This document shows positions 19,666 through 30,243 of a DNA stretch of 64,000 nucleotides, in pieces. Position numbers and translations under genes: made by a program. Below the pieces are notes generated by a model, which was not told the DNA's origin, made no database searches, and saw nothing but the letters and a program-made list of their open reading frames with translations. This DNA comes from Treponema socranskii subsp. buccale (lineage in GTDB: Bacteria > Spirochaetota > Spirochaetia > Treponematales > Treponemataceae): the NCBI RefSeq assembly GCF_024181585.1, contig NZ_CP054258.1:992001-1056000 (forward strand), in the 5' to 3' direction. The first letter of the stretch is position 1; every line of letters begins with the position of its first letter.

Positions 19666-19702
19666 ATTATGGGAGTGCGTTTGAGCGTGTCAAGTACTTG
19701 AC
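19666..19702 (-). promoter_or_regulatory. Promoter reading into the heptamer array, with a palindrome at the -35
   Basis: On the minus strand TTGACA (19693-19688) and CATAAT (19671-19666) are separated by 16 bp, a near-consensus sigma70 promoter. The perfect 14-bp palindrome GTCAAGTACTTGAC (19689-19702) overlaps the -35 and could be an operator. The predicted start at about 19659 lies within the tandem repeat. The rest of 19703-19866 shows no gene. Confidence 0.55.
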
Positions 19703-19866
19703 CGGCCTTTTGTGAATATTTTTTTGAAAAACACTGATTAACTGCAGTATGGACTCGCGATATCATACGATAATATTATACATCATTTTTGAGAAAAGAC
19801 AAGGTTTAATTTGTTGCAATCGCCGCTTTGTACTTCGCGGCATGAGTTCCGCGCTTAGGCTCGGAC

Positions 19867-21417
19867 TTACGGAAATATGCGTTTTACTTCTTCCATAAAT
19901 TTCGAACCGCGTTCGAATTCGTTCGTAAACATACCGAACGATGTCGCGCCGGGAGAAAAGAGGACGACTTCGTTTCCGCCCCGCTCGTCGTCGGCGCATT
20001 CGTTCGCTTTGAGTGCAGCGAGCAGTTCGCCGAGAGAATCGTAGGGACCGTAAAACGGGATAACGTCGGCACGGAGCAATTCCGTCAATTTATCGGTTGC
20101 CGTTCCCGAAAGCAAGTACAGCGCTTTTACCCGTTTTCGCGCATCGTGCGAAAGCGCTTCGGAAAGCGAGTTTTGAGAAAGACCTTTGTCGGTTCCGCCT
20201 GCGATCAAAATCACCGGCACTTTAAACGACCTGACGGCGGCGACGGCGGCTTCGGGAACGGTCGCACACGAGTCGTTGTAAAAGTGAAATCTCATGCGGT
20301 TTCGATTCCATACGTGGAAGTACTGCAAGCGGTGCGGTATGCCTTTCCATCGGCTTAAAATATTTGAAATATTTTCAGCTCTGATTCCCGAAAGCGCCAT
20401 GACGAGCGCCGCATTCAAAACGTTCGCTCTCATGTGGAGTCCCGGAACGGATATCGAGCGGAGGAGGATTACAGGCATATCGTTTCCCGGAAGGCGCGCC
20501 TTTCCCAAAAATTTTCCGTCCGCATCCGCCTCCTGCCAAACGCCGTATACGCCAGAAGGAAGGGCTTTCGTACTGTAGCGGAAGACCGTCGCTTTCGATT
20601 CGCGTGCAAAAAAATCGCCCCACGAAAGACCCGCTTCGGGTTCGGGCGTTTCTTTATCGTCGGGATCCGCATCGAAAATGGAACAGCTGTCTTTTCCCTG
20701 ATCGGCGTAGATGAGACGCTTATCGGCGACGTAGGATGCCATGTCGCCGTACCAGTTTTGATGGTCGGGTACGATCTTCGTGATGAGTGAAATGCGCGGT
20801 TTTAATAATTTTCTTCCGCGCAGATCCGCGAGCTGCCAGCTCGAAAGTTCGAGTACGACAGGCGTCGTTTGATTCGTCTTTTCCAAAAACGAAAGCGGGC
20901 TCACGGTGATGTTTCCGCCGAGGAAGGCCATGAGACCCGCCTGCGAAAGACCGAAATAGATCGCACTTGCAGTCGAAGATTTTCCTTTGCTGCCCGTCAC
21001 CGCGATAATCGGCGCTTTCGTAAACGCGAGGAAGACGCTCATATCGGTTTCGATCGCTTTTGCACAGGCGAGATAGGCATTGCCTTCATATTTTATTCCG
21101 GGATTTTTAATAATGCAGTCCGCAAAGCGGAAATCGTCGATCTTGTGTTCACCGAGCCGATAGGTAAGCCGTGTCCGATTGAGCGAGGGGTCGTTGTTGA
21201 GCGAATCGACGGTCGGTTTCAATTCGCGGGCGGTTTTCATATCGGTCGCAACGACGTATGCTCCGTACTTCAAAAAAAATCTGACGGCCGCTTCACCGCC
21301 GCCGTTTAAACCGAGTCCCATGACGGTGATGTGTTTGTTTTTTATATCGGCGAGGGATGAAAACACGCAGCCTTCGGGATATACGTGAGGAGCGCTTTCT
21401 GTATTTTTAAAATTCAT
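19867..21417 (-). CDS. murD: UDP-N-acetylmuramoyl-L-alanine--D-glutamate ligase
   Basis: This 516-residue cytoplasmic ATP-dependent ligase adds D-glutamate to UDP-MurNAc-L-Ala. An N-terminal Rossmann-like domain (ITVMGLGLNGGGEAAVRF, about residues 30-47) is followed by the Mur ligase P-loop AVTGSKGKSST (about 140-150), LELSSWQL and the C-terminal domain with IAGGTDKG. It is longer than E. coli MurD (438) because of loops in the N-terminal and central parts, common in spirochaetes. ATG 21417 has no clear Shine-Dalgarno. TTGCAC-17-TACTCT upstream on the minus strand might start transcription close to the ATG, a weaker form of the leaderless pattern seen at murE. Confidence 0.93.
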   Translation of the reverse strand: MNFKNTESAPHVYPEGCVFSSLADIKNKHITVMGLGLNGGGEAAVRFFLKYGAYVVATDMKTARELKPTVDSLNNDPSLNRTRLTYRLGEHKIDDFRFADCIIKNPGIKYEGNAYLACAKAIETDMSVFLAFTKAPIIAVTGSKGKSSTASAIYFGLSQAGLMAFLGGNITVSPLSFLEKTNQTTPVVLELSSWQLADLRGRKLLKPRISLITKIVPDHQNWYGDMASYVADKRLIYADQGKDSCSIFDADPDDKETPEPEAGLSWGDFFARESKATVFRYSTKALPSGVYGVWQEADADGKFLGKARLPGNDMPVILLRSISVPGLHMRANVLNAALVMALSGIRAENISNILSRWKGIPHRLQYFHVWNRNRMRFHFYNDSCATVPEAAVAAVRSFKVPVILIAGGTDKGLSQNSLSEALSHDARKRVKALYLLSGTATDKLTELLRADVIPFYGPYDSLGELLAALKANECADDERGGNEVVLFSPGATSFGMFTNEFERGSKFMEEVKRIFP

Positions 21418-21478
21418 AATCGATAAAGAGTAACAGAAAAACGCATAAAGTGCAAATACGCCGTCCGTCTTGTCCGTC

Positions 21479-21529
21479 TTGCAGATTCCGATGCGATGCG
21501 CTATAATTTTTTTTGTTAGCCTAAGCTAA
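21479..21529 (+). promoter_or_regulatory. Promoter with DtxR/TroR-like operator for the ABC exporter pair
   Basis: TTGCAG (21479-21484) and TATAAT (21502-21507) are 17 bp apart. The palindrome TTAGC-CTAA-GCTAA (21516-21529) begins about 2 nt after the expected start site. It contains TTAGCCTAA, the core of the DtxR/IdeR-type metal-repressor box, with a good right arm and a poor left arm. Repression by a Fe- or Mn-sensing DtxR-family protein is inferred. Confidence 0.5.
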
Positions 21530-21592
21530 TTAAAACGGCATTGCCGCGCGCGTACCGGCAGAAGACCGATACGCAAAGGAAAGGTATAATCG

Positions 21593-23350
21593 ATGAAAGA
21601 CAAAAAACGTTCCGCAGTTTCTTGGATCGCAGAATTTGCGGAAGATCGGAAAACGTACTATGCGTTGAGCGTGCTTACGGCGGTACTCGGTGTTTTATGC
21701 GGTATCGCTCCGTATTTTTTTATCGCCGATATCATAAAAAAGCTTTTGGCGGGCACACGCGTTTTCGGCGTGTTCGCCGCGGATCTTATTTTAATAATGT
21801 TGTTTTGGGCACTGCGCGTCGTTCTGCACGCCGTATCGACTTCTCTTTCTCATAAAGCGACATTCCGCGTGCTCGCCGAAATCAGAACGCGTTGCTGCGA
21901 TAAACTTGCTCGATTGCCGCTCGGCAGCGTACTCGATATCCCGTCGGGTTCTCTCAAAAACACGCTCGTCGAAAGAATCGACAGCATCGAAACGACGCTT
22001 GCGCATGTCGTGCCCGAGTTTACGGGAAACCTCTTTGCGCCGTTGTGTGTGCTCGTTTATATTTTCTTTATCGATTGGCGCATGGCGCTCGTGTCGCTCA
22101 TCTCGCTCCCGATCGGTATTATCTTCGCTTCGTGCATGTGGATAGGCTATGAAGCCTCATGGAAGCGGGTTATCGATAAGACGAAAGCGCTCAACGATAC
22201 CGCTGTCGAATACATCAACGGCATCGAAGTTATCAAAGTGTTCGGCAAAGTGAAAAGTTCATACGACCGCTTTGTCGTTGCGGCGAAAGAGGGCGCGGCC
22301 TGTTTTATCGATTGGATGAGGAGAGCCAATATATTTTTCACGCTGACGATGGTGATCACGCCCGCGACGCTTTTATTTATTCTGCCCGCAGGAGGATTTT
22401 TTGTTAAAAACGGATCACTTGCCGCGAGCGATTTTATTCAAATAATCATTTTGAGCATCGGACTGATAACGCCGCTCATCACCGCAATGTCGTATACCGA
22501 CGATATGGCAAAAGTGAGCGTCGTTATCGGTGAAGTTTCGGATATTCTCGAACGGAAAGAACTGGCGCGTCCGGACAAAATAACGGAAGAGCCTCGGGGA
22601 AATGCGATCCGTCTCGACGGCGTTCGCTTCGCATACCGCGAAAAAGAAGTGCTGCACGGTATTTCCCTCGAAATTCCCGACGGTTCGGTGTGCGCTTTGG
22701 TCGGGCCTTCGGGAAGCGGTAAATCGACGATCGCAAAGCTCATCGCGTCTTTGTGGGACGTCGATGAAGGAGGCATCTCTTTAGGCGGCGTCGATATCCG
22801 GAAGATTCCGCTCGAAGCGTACAACAGACGTATCGCTTTCGTATCGCAGGACAATTATCTTTTCAATGAAAGCGTGCGCGAAAATATCCGCATGGGAAAA
22901 GAGGGCGCGAGCGATAAAGAAGTCGAAGAAGCTGCGAAAAAAAGCGGCTGCCATGAATTCATCGAAAGCCTCGAACACGGCTACGATACGATCGTCGGAG
23001 ATTCCGGCGGTCACCTTTCAGGCGGCGAGCGGCAGCGCATCGCGATCGCGCGCGCCATGCTTAAAGACGCGCCCGTCGTCATCCTCGACGAAGCGACGTC
23101 GTACACCGACCCCGAAAACGAAGCGGTCATCCAGTCGTCGGTTGCAAAGCTTGTAAAAGGAAAAACGCTGCTCGTCATCGCGCACCGCCTTTCGACGATC
23201 AAAGACTCGGACAAAATCTTCGTCATCAAAGACGGAACACTCGACGACGAAGGGACGCACCGCGAACTTCTTTCGCGCGGCGGTTTGTATGCGAAGATGT
23301 GGGAAGCGCACATATCGGTCAAAGACGGCTTGAGCGCGGTAAAAGGCTAG
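21593..23350 (+). CDS. ABC exporter, fused membrane and ATPase domains (subunit 1)
   Basis: This encodes 585 residues. A six-helix ABC exporter membrane domain spans about residues 20-310 (for example VLTAVLGVLCGIAPYFFIADII). The ATPase has Walker A GPSGSGKST (about residue 370), signature LSGGERQRIAIARA (about 478) and Walker B VVILDEATSYTD (about 500). It is separated by 12 bp from a second half-transporter, so the two probably form a heterodimer. The sequence type resembles IrtAB/YbtPQ-like exporters linked to siderophore handling, and the metal-repressor-like box upstream agrees, but the substrate is not proven. The start is preceded by AAAGG. Confidence 0.9.
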   Translation: MKDKKRSAVSWIAEFAEDRKTYYALSVLTAVLGVLCGIAPYFFIADIIKKLLAGTRVFGVFAADLILIMLFWALRVVLHAVSTSLSHKATFRVLAEIRTRCCDKLARLPLGSVLDIPSGSLKNTLVERIDSIETTLAHVVPEFTGNLFAPLCVLVYIFFIDWRMALVSLISLPIGIIFASCMWIGYEASWKRVIDKTKALNDTAVEYINGIEVIKVFGKVKSSYDRFVVAAKEGAACFIDWMRRANIFFTLTMVITPATLLFILPAGGFFVKNGSLAASDFIQIIILSIGLITPLITAMSYTDDMAKVSVVIGEVSDILERKELARPDKITEEPRGNAIRLDGVRFAYREKEVLHGISLEIPDGSVCALVGPSGSGKSTIAKLIASLWDVDEGGISLGGVDIRKIPLEAYNRRIAFVSQDNYLFNESVRENIRMGKEGASDKEVEEAAKKSGCHEFIESLEHGYDTIVGDSGGHLSGGERQRIAIARAMLKDAPVVILDEATSYTDPENEAVIQSSVAKLVKGKTLLVIAHRLSTIKDSDKIFVIKDGTLDDEGTHRELLSRGGLYAKMWEAHISVKDGLSAVKG

Positions 23351-23362
23351 GAGATACGACAG

Positions 23363-25096
23363 ATGTTTAAAATATTATTTAAGTTTTTTGATTTTGCGGG
23401 CGGTATCAATAAAAAGAAATTCCATATATCGATCGCGCTCGGCGTCGTCATGGCGATGTGCGACGCGATGAAAATTCCCGCAATTGCCGTTATGATTTCG
23501 GCGATAATTTCGGGCGAGATTACCGTTCGGACGATTTTTACCTGTACCGCCATCATGCTCGGCAGTATGGTTGTCAATTTTTTCGTGCGCTATACGTCGA
23601 CGATGCTGCAAACGGAAGCGGGCTATACAGCATGTGCGGACAAGCGCATCGAAATCGCCGAGCACTTGCGCTATCTTCCGATGGGCTATTTTAACAATAA
23701 CAGTCTCGGCTCCATCACGTCCGTAACGACGAATACGATGGAAAGTCTCGGAGATATTGCCTCTCGTGTGGTGATGATGACGACTCAGGGTATTTTAAAT
23801 ACGGTGCTTGTCGCGGCGATGATTCTGTTTTACGATTGGAGAATCGGCATCGTCGTCGTTTTGGGGCTTGCGCTTTATTCCGTCGTAAACTCGATGATGC
23901 AGCGCCGGGCGGCGATGCTTGCTCCGCAAAAGATGAGAGCCGATACCGCCCTTGTCGAAGGCATCCTCGAATATATTCAAGGTATTGCGGAAGTAAAAGC
24001 GTACAATCTCACCGGAACGACCGCGAAAAAACTCGTCAAAGCGATCGACGGCAACGCCGATATCAACATTCGGATGGAGAAGCAATTTATCGGCTACATG
24101 ACCGTGCAGAATTTTATCACCAAAGCGCTCGGCGTTGCGATGAGCGCGCTTTCGATCGCATTGTATATCGCGGGCTCTATGGATCTGCTCGTCGCGATTG
24201 TCATGATCATAAGCTCGTTTATGATCTACGCACATCTCGATTCGGCGGGAAATTATTCCGCACTGCTTCGCATCATCGACGCGAGTATCGATAAAGCGAA
24301 AGCCATCCTCGATTTGCAGCCGATGGATACGAGCGGGGAAGACATTGCGCCGAAAAAATGCGATATCGACGTTGAAGATATCGGCTTTTCATACGATACG
24401 CGGAAGATCATCGACGGCGTGTCGCTGCATATCCCCGAAAAAACGACGACGGCTTTTGTCGGACCTTCGGGCGGCGGAAAGACGACGCTGTGCAGCCTTA
24501 TTTCGCGCTTTTGGGACGTGCAGGAAGGGCGCGTGCTTTTGGGCGGCAAAGACGTAAAAGCGTACAGCATGGACAGCCTTATGAAAAATTTCAGTTTCGT
24601 GTTTCAAAACGTCTACCTCTTTCACGATACGATCGCGAACAATATACGTTTCGGGCAGAGCGACGCGCCCATGTCGAAAGTTATCGCCGCGGCAAAAAAA
24701 GCGTGCTGCCACGAATTTATCTCAGCCCTCCCGGACGGCTACGATACGGTCATCGGCGAGGGAGGGGCGAGCCTTTCGGGCGGAGAAAAACAGCGTATTT
24801 CCATTGCGCGTGCGATTATGAAAGACGCTCCGATAATCGTACTCGACGAAGCGACTGCGAACGTCGATCCCGAAAACGAAAAAGAGCTTATGGAAGCGAT
24901 AGACGCGCTGACGAAAAAGAAGACGATTTTGATGATAGCGCATCGATTAAAAACGGTGCGCGATGCGGATCAGATCGTCGTAGTCGATCAGGGCAAAATC
25001 GCAGAGCAGGGAACTCACGCATCGCTTATGAGAAAAAACGGCATATACCGCCGCTTCGTCGATGCGCGAAAGCTCGCCGTCAGCTGGAAGATTTAA
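23363..25096 (+). CDS. ABC exporter, fused membrane and ATPase domains (subunit 2)
   Basis: This encodes 577 residues with a membrane domain over about residues 15-300 and an ATPase with Walker A GPSGGGKTT, signature LSGGEKQRISIARA and Walker B IIVLDEATANVDPENE. It is a divergent paralogue of the preceding gene, and GGAG precedes ATG 23363. Both ATPases keep the catalytic Glu (LDEAT) and the H-loop (AHRL), so both sites should hydrolyse ATP, unlike degenerate-site heterodimers. It is the last gene of the two-gene operon. The following 356 bp carry no convincing gene. Confidence 0.9.
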   Translation: MFKILFKFFDFAGGINKKKFHISIALGVVMAMCDAMKIPAIAVMISAIISGEITVRTIFTCTAIMLGSMVVNFFVRYTSTMLQTEAGYTACADKRIEIAEHLRYLPMGYFNNNSLGSITSVTTNTMESLGDIASRVVMMTTQGILNTVLVAAMILFYDWRIGIVVVLGLALYSVVNSMMQRRAAMLAPQKMRADTALVEGILEYIQGIAEVKAYNLTGTTAKKLVKAIDGNADINIRMEKQFIGYMTVQNFITKALGVAMSALSIALYIAGSMDLLVAIVMIISSFMIYAHLDSAGNYSALLRIIDASIDKAKAILDLQPMDTSGEDIAPKKCDIDVEDIGFSYDTRKIIDGVSLHIPEKTTTAFVGPSGGGKTTLCSLISRFWDVQEGRVLLGGKDVKAYSMDSLMKNFSFVFQNVYLFHDTIANNIRFGQSDAPMSKVIAAAKKACCHEFISALPDGYDTVIGEGGASLSGGEKQRISIARAIMKDAPIIVLDEATANVDPENEKELMEAIDALTKKKTILMIAHRLKTVRDADQIVVVDQGKIAEQGTHASLMRKNGIYRRFVDARKLAVSWKI

Positions 25097-25102
25097 TAAG
25101 GG

Positions 25103-25420
25103 CGAGTTTGGAAAGTAAATACAATTATGCATACGGCGAGGTTCCGACCGTATACCGAAACATCTTGACGTGTGTACGATGCGGCGTAGCAGCGGAAGAC
25201 ACGCGTGCGACTTTGTGCGTTCAGCTTGCGGAAGCGACGTTCGGCTTCGCCTCACTGACGAGTTTGCGACGCAAACTCGCGGTATCCATGTACGGAACCG
25301 GTTGTGCTTTTTAAACGGGGTACCCGCTGTGAGAGCCGCGTTCGCATAGGTCTATAAAGATTGTACGTCGATCATCCTCGCCGTAGACACGACGCGATTA
25401 GCTGATACTTTCCAAACTCG
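25103..25420. repeat. 318-bp non-coding block with 15-bp terminal inverted repeats
   Basis: CGAGTTTGGAAAGTA (25103-25117) is the exact reverse complement of TACTTTCCAAACTCG (25406-25420). Inside are ATACGG/CCGTAT (25131-25136 with 25148-25153) and the 9-bp hairpin CGAGTTTGC-GAC-GCAAACTCG (25259-25279). The frame open across the left part has no Shine-Dalgarno-supported start. It may be a miniature inverted-repeat element, a dispersed spirochaetal repeat or a structured RNA. I see no target-site duplication and no match to tmRNA, RNase P or SRP RNA signatures. Confidence 0.5.
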
Positions 25421-25452
25421 GCATTCGACCTGATAAACGCGGAGCGCACGGT

Positions 25453-27207
25453 TTATGCGTAGCCCAGTTCGGACAGGGCGGCGAGCGCTTCGCGTATTTC
25501 ATCGTAGGCTACGGTTTTGTCCTTGTAGATGATCGAATTTTCATGCGACTTTCCGAGGAGCAGCACGATGTCTCCGCTTGCCGCCATTTTAAAAGTTTCG
25601 CGGATCGCTTTCGGCCGCTCGTGGATGATAAAGAGATCGACGCCTTTTTTTTTGCCGCGCTTTTCGGCGCCTTTTGCGATCATTTCGAGCAGCGCTACGG
25701 GATCTTCTCCCCGTGGATCTTCATCGGCGAGCACGATGACGTCGCAGAACTTTGCGGCGATTTCTCCCTGCAGCGGCCGCTTCGTCAAATCGCGCTCTCC
25801 TCCCGAACCGAAGAGGGCGAAAAGCCTTCCCGTACATCTTTTTCGAATCGGAGGAAATATCGTTTCAAACGACGAAGGCGTGTGCGCGTAGTCGACGATG
25901 ACTTCAAAGGGCTGCCCCCTGTCGATGACCGTCATGCGCCCTTTGACGGGAGTGAGTGACGGAAAGTGATGCGCGACTTCTTCAAAGGTTTTTTGCGTAA
26001 CGCTGCTCACCGCGATGAGGGACGCCATGAGGTTGTATGCGTTGAACGCGCCGGGAAGCGGAGCCGTAACGTGGATGACGGCTCTCTTTCTCGGAAAGGC
26101 GGGATCGTCGTTCGCTCGGAAAACGGCGTCTTCTCCGTCCGCGTCGATCGTAAACGAAATGCCGAATCTCGCCGCTGCGATATTCCGAGCCGTCATGCAG
26201 CGAACTCCTTCGGGTACGGGCGGAAGAGCGACCGCGTCGGCTCCCGTTTCCGCTGCGGCTTTTCCCGCCTGGCCTTCGGTCGTAAACGCATAGACGGGAT
26301 GCTTTGTCGAATTGATGCAATAGACTGCCGACGGATCTTCGGCGTTGACGACGCCGATGGAAGGAATTTTCATCGGAGTGCCGGCGATCGTTTTTACGTG
26401 GTCGCACTTGTCGAGCGCGCGGAAAAGATTCGCTTTATCGCTTCGGTACTGCTCGAAGGTTTTGTGAAATTCGAGGTGTTCGAGCGTGACGTTCATAAAA
26501 ACCGCGCAGTCGAATTGGACATTGCCGAGTCTGTTTGTCAGGACGGAAAGCCCGTGCGAAGAGGCTTCGACGACCGCATACGTACAGCCGTTTTCGAGCA
26601 TTGCGTTGAGACGGTTTTGGATAATCGGTGCTTCCGGCGTCGTCTGATGTTCGGGGTTGGGGAGGGCATCCCCTCCGAGCGAATATTCGACTGTCGAAAT
26701 AAAGCCCGCTTTTTCTCCGCACAGGCGCAAGAGCTGCCAGATAAACGAAACCGTGCTGCTTTTCCCTTCCGTACCCGTCACTCCTATGACGATGAGGCGC
26801 TTCGACGGGGAGTCGTAAAAAGCGTCGGAAACGGGCGCCATGGCAAAACGCGCGTCGCTCACGCGCAAAAAGGCCGGAAGATATCGTTTCGTTTTACCGA
26901 CGGCGCTTTCGATCGCACGGCGCGCGATGACGTTTGCACACTCCCGCCGAACTTCGTACGGAATATCTCCCTGATAGACGACTGCGTTCGCGCCCGCTTC
27001 AAGCGCTTGGGATATAAAATCGTTTCCATTGCGGTGTATTCCGGGAAGCGCAAAAAAAAGCGAACCCTCTTTTACATCGCGCGAATCGAATGCGAGATTC
27101 GTGATCGGAATATTCATGATATCGACTGTTTCGACGGGGCTGATCCCGTCGGCTGCAAGCGCTTTGTGCGCAAAAGAAAGCAGCAACTGTGACAAGAGTT
27201 TTTCCAT
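25453..27207 (-). CDS. murE: UDP-MurNAc-tripeptide synthetase
   Basis: This 584-residue Mur ligase adds the third amino acid to UDP-MurNAc-L-Ala-D-Glu. An N-terminal domain (TNLAFDSRDVKEGSLFFALPG, about residues 35-55) precedes the P-loop GVTGTEGKSST, HQTTPEA and VDYAHTP. In the C-terminal domain the diamino-acid-recognition motif reads DEDPRGEDP, not the DNPR of diaminopimelate-adding enzymes. Treponemal peptidoglycan is known to use ornithine, so L-Orn is the likely substrate, by inference. ATG 27207 was chosen because a promoter ends 9 bp upstream and homology starts there; no Shine-Dalgarno is seen. Confidence 0.92.
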   Translation of the reverse strand: MEKLLSQLLLSFAHKALAADGISPVETVDIMNIPITNLAFDSRDVKEGSLFFALPGIHRNGNDFISQALEAGANAVVYQGDIPYEVRRECANVIARRAIESAVGKTKRYLPAFLRVSDARFAMAPVSDAFYDSPSKRLIVIGVTGTEGKSSTVSFIWQLLRLCGEKAGFISTVEYSLGGDALPNPEHQTTPEAPIIQNRLNAMLENGCTYAVVEASSHGLSVLTNRLGNVQFDCAVFMNVTLEHLEFHKTFEQYRSDKANLFRALDKCDHVKTIAGTPMKIPSIGVVNAEDPSAVYCINSTKHPVYAFTTEGQAGKAAAETGADAVALPPVPEGVRCMTARNIAAARFGISFTIDADGEDAVFRANDDPAFPRKRAVIHVTAPLPGAFNAYNLMASLIAVSSVTQKTFEEVAHHFPSLTPVKGRMTVIDRGQPFEVIVDYAHTPSSFETIFPPIRKRCTGRLFALFGSGGERDLTKRPLQGEIAAKFCDVIVLADEDPRGEDPVALLEMIAKGAEKRGKKKGVDLFIIHERPKAIRETFKMAASGDIVLLLGKSHENSIIYKDKTVAYDEIREALAALSELGYA

Positions 27208-27216
27208 GATACAGCG

Positions 27217-27245
27217 ATTGTAGCGATAAATATGCGCTTTTTCAA
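27217..27245 (-). promoter_or_regulatory. murE promoter, probable leaderless start
   Basis: On the minus strand TTGAAA (27245-27240) and TACAAT (27222-27217) are exactly 17 bp apart, each 5 of 6 to consensus. The expected start is about 27210, leaving 0-3 nt before ATG 27207. Confidence 0.6.
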
Positions 27246-27298
27246 CATATCGCATATTTATGTCGCATATTTAAAAAACCGCATCGTGTTTTCCGTGT

Positions 27299-28704
27299 TT
27301 AATAATTCCGATAGCACTCCCTGTATGCGCGATATTTTTTTCGATATATATCGGTCAATGCAGGATCGGGTTTTACGACGTGCCGGACTTGCGGTTGAAA
27401 GGACAGGGGTGAATCGATTTTTCCGAGCAGATACAAACCGATTACGGCGCAGCCCATAACGGAGCTCTGTTCCGATTCGTCGATCGTCATCGGCATGCCG
27501 AAAAGCGATGCGCATATTTGCATCCAAAATTCGGAACGTAGAATCCCACCGGATAATTTTATTGATTTCGGATAGCCCGCCGTATCGGCGAGTATTTCAT
27601 AACAGTGATAGACGCTGAACAATACGCCTTCCAATACGGATTGATACAGGTTATAGACACTGTGTTCCGGTTTGACGGACAAAAATCCGCCGTGTCGTTT
27701 TTCATTCCAGCCGGGGCATCGTTCGCCGAATAAAAACGGTAAAAATACGGGGGTATCGTTTGTATGCGACAATTCTTTTTCGATATCGGTATAGTGCGCA
27801 TCGTTCGGAAAAAAGGTTTTTTTGCACCAGTCTTGGCAATTGCATGCGCCGCTCACCGCAGCTCCGAGCAAGTGAGACGAAAGCGTAAAATAGCTCCACA
27901 AACTGGGCGTTTCGGGAAGGAGCGGCCCTTCTGTCGTCATGCGGATGGCCGCGCTCGTGCCGACGGAAAAAGTCATAATGCCTTCTTTCAGCGCTCCCGC
28001 GCCGATTTGATTGAGCGCTCCGTCGGGGTATGCGGGGACTACGGGCGTTCCTTCTTTTTGTCCGAAAAGCAGCGCGCCTTCTTTTGAAAGCGGAAACGTT
28101 TTTTCCGTGCCGACGATTTTCGGCAAAACCGACTCATCGATATCGAGTGAAGAGAGCAGTTCGGCATCGTATGTGCGCGAATCGATATTGACCAGTCCCG
28201 TTCCCGACGCCATGGCAAGCGTCGTAACCCATGCGCCTGTTAGACGGTATGTATTGTATTCGCCCTGTCCGCCGATTTTCACATGCGATAAAAGCGTTCC
28301 GTTTTCCTTTTTGTGCATGAGCTTAAAATACGGATACGTAGAATTGACAAGGCAGCCGGTTTTTCGGTAATACGTTTTTTCAAATCCGTTTTCGCGAAGT
28401 CTTTTGCACAGTTCGCCCGCACCCGTATACGACCATAATTCGACGGGGGATAAAAGAGCGCCGTCCTTGTCGGTGAGCGCTAGGCTGTGCCACGTCGTGC
28501 TTTGCAGAATGATATCGACCTGTATGCCGTCTGCGATTTCTTTTGCCGCCTGCGCGGTTTTTAAAAATACCGCTTCTCCGTCATGCGTCCCGTTTGAGTC
28601 ATGGGCAAAGCCGTACGGCTTCGTTGTGATGCGCCACGTATCGCTTTCTGCATCGTAGAGCATCGCTTTTGCGGATGTCGTACTCGATTCGAGGATGAGC
28701 AGTT

Positions 28705-28708
<4 letters not shown>
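27299..28708 (-). CDS. FGGY-family sugar kinase (probable gluconokinase)
   Basis: This encodes 469 residues with a two-domain FGGY kinase. The N-terminal phosphate-binding loop is ILESSTTSAKAMLYD (about residues 4-18). FSVGTSAAIRM (about 255) and the C-terminal KLSGGILRSEFWMQI (about 390) are adenosine and sugar-binding blocks. The start ATG 28708 overlaps the stop of the 6-phosphogluconate dehydrogenase gene by 4 nt (ATGA), implying coupled translation. The partner makes gluconate the likely substrate (gluconate to 6-phosphogluconate). Xylulose is the main alternative, since FGGY members are hard to tell apart by eye. Confidence 0.82.
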
Positions 28709-30159
<1,451 letters not shown>

Positions 30160-30243
30160 ACTTTCCTCCGTGTTATTGCACTGCGCATTTTATTAAGACT
30201 CTTTAATTCCGAGTCTTTTAAATTGCTCATTACTTCCTATTAA

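Noticed and set aside
19563-19766. A peptide reading RNSQLAT repeats (minus) or CELRVAS repeats (plus) through the heptamer array
   Set aside because: It is produced by the 7-bp repeat in any frame; there is no Shine-Dalgarno-supported start and the unit has no independent coding bias.
25097-25312. A short protein ending SMYGTGCAF after the second ABC gene
   Set aside because: No start with Shine-Dalgarno; the frame runs through inverted repeats and comes from an antisense frame of the ABC gene.
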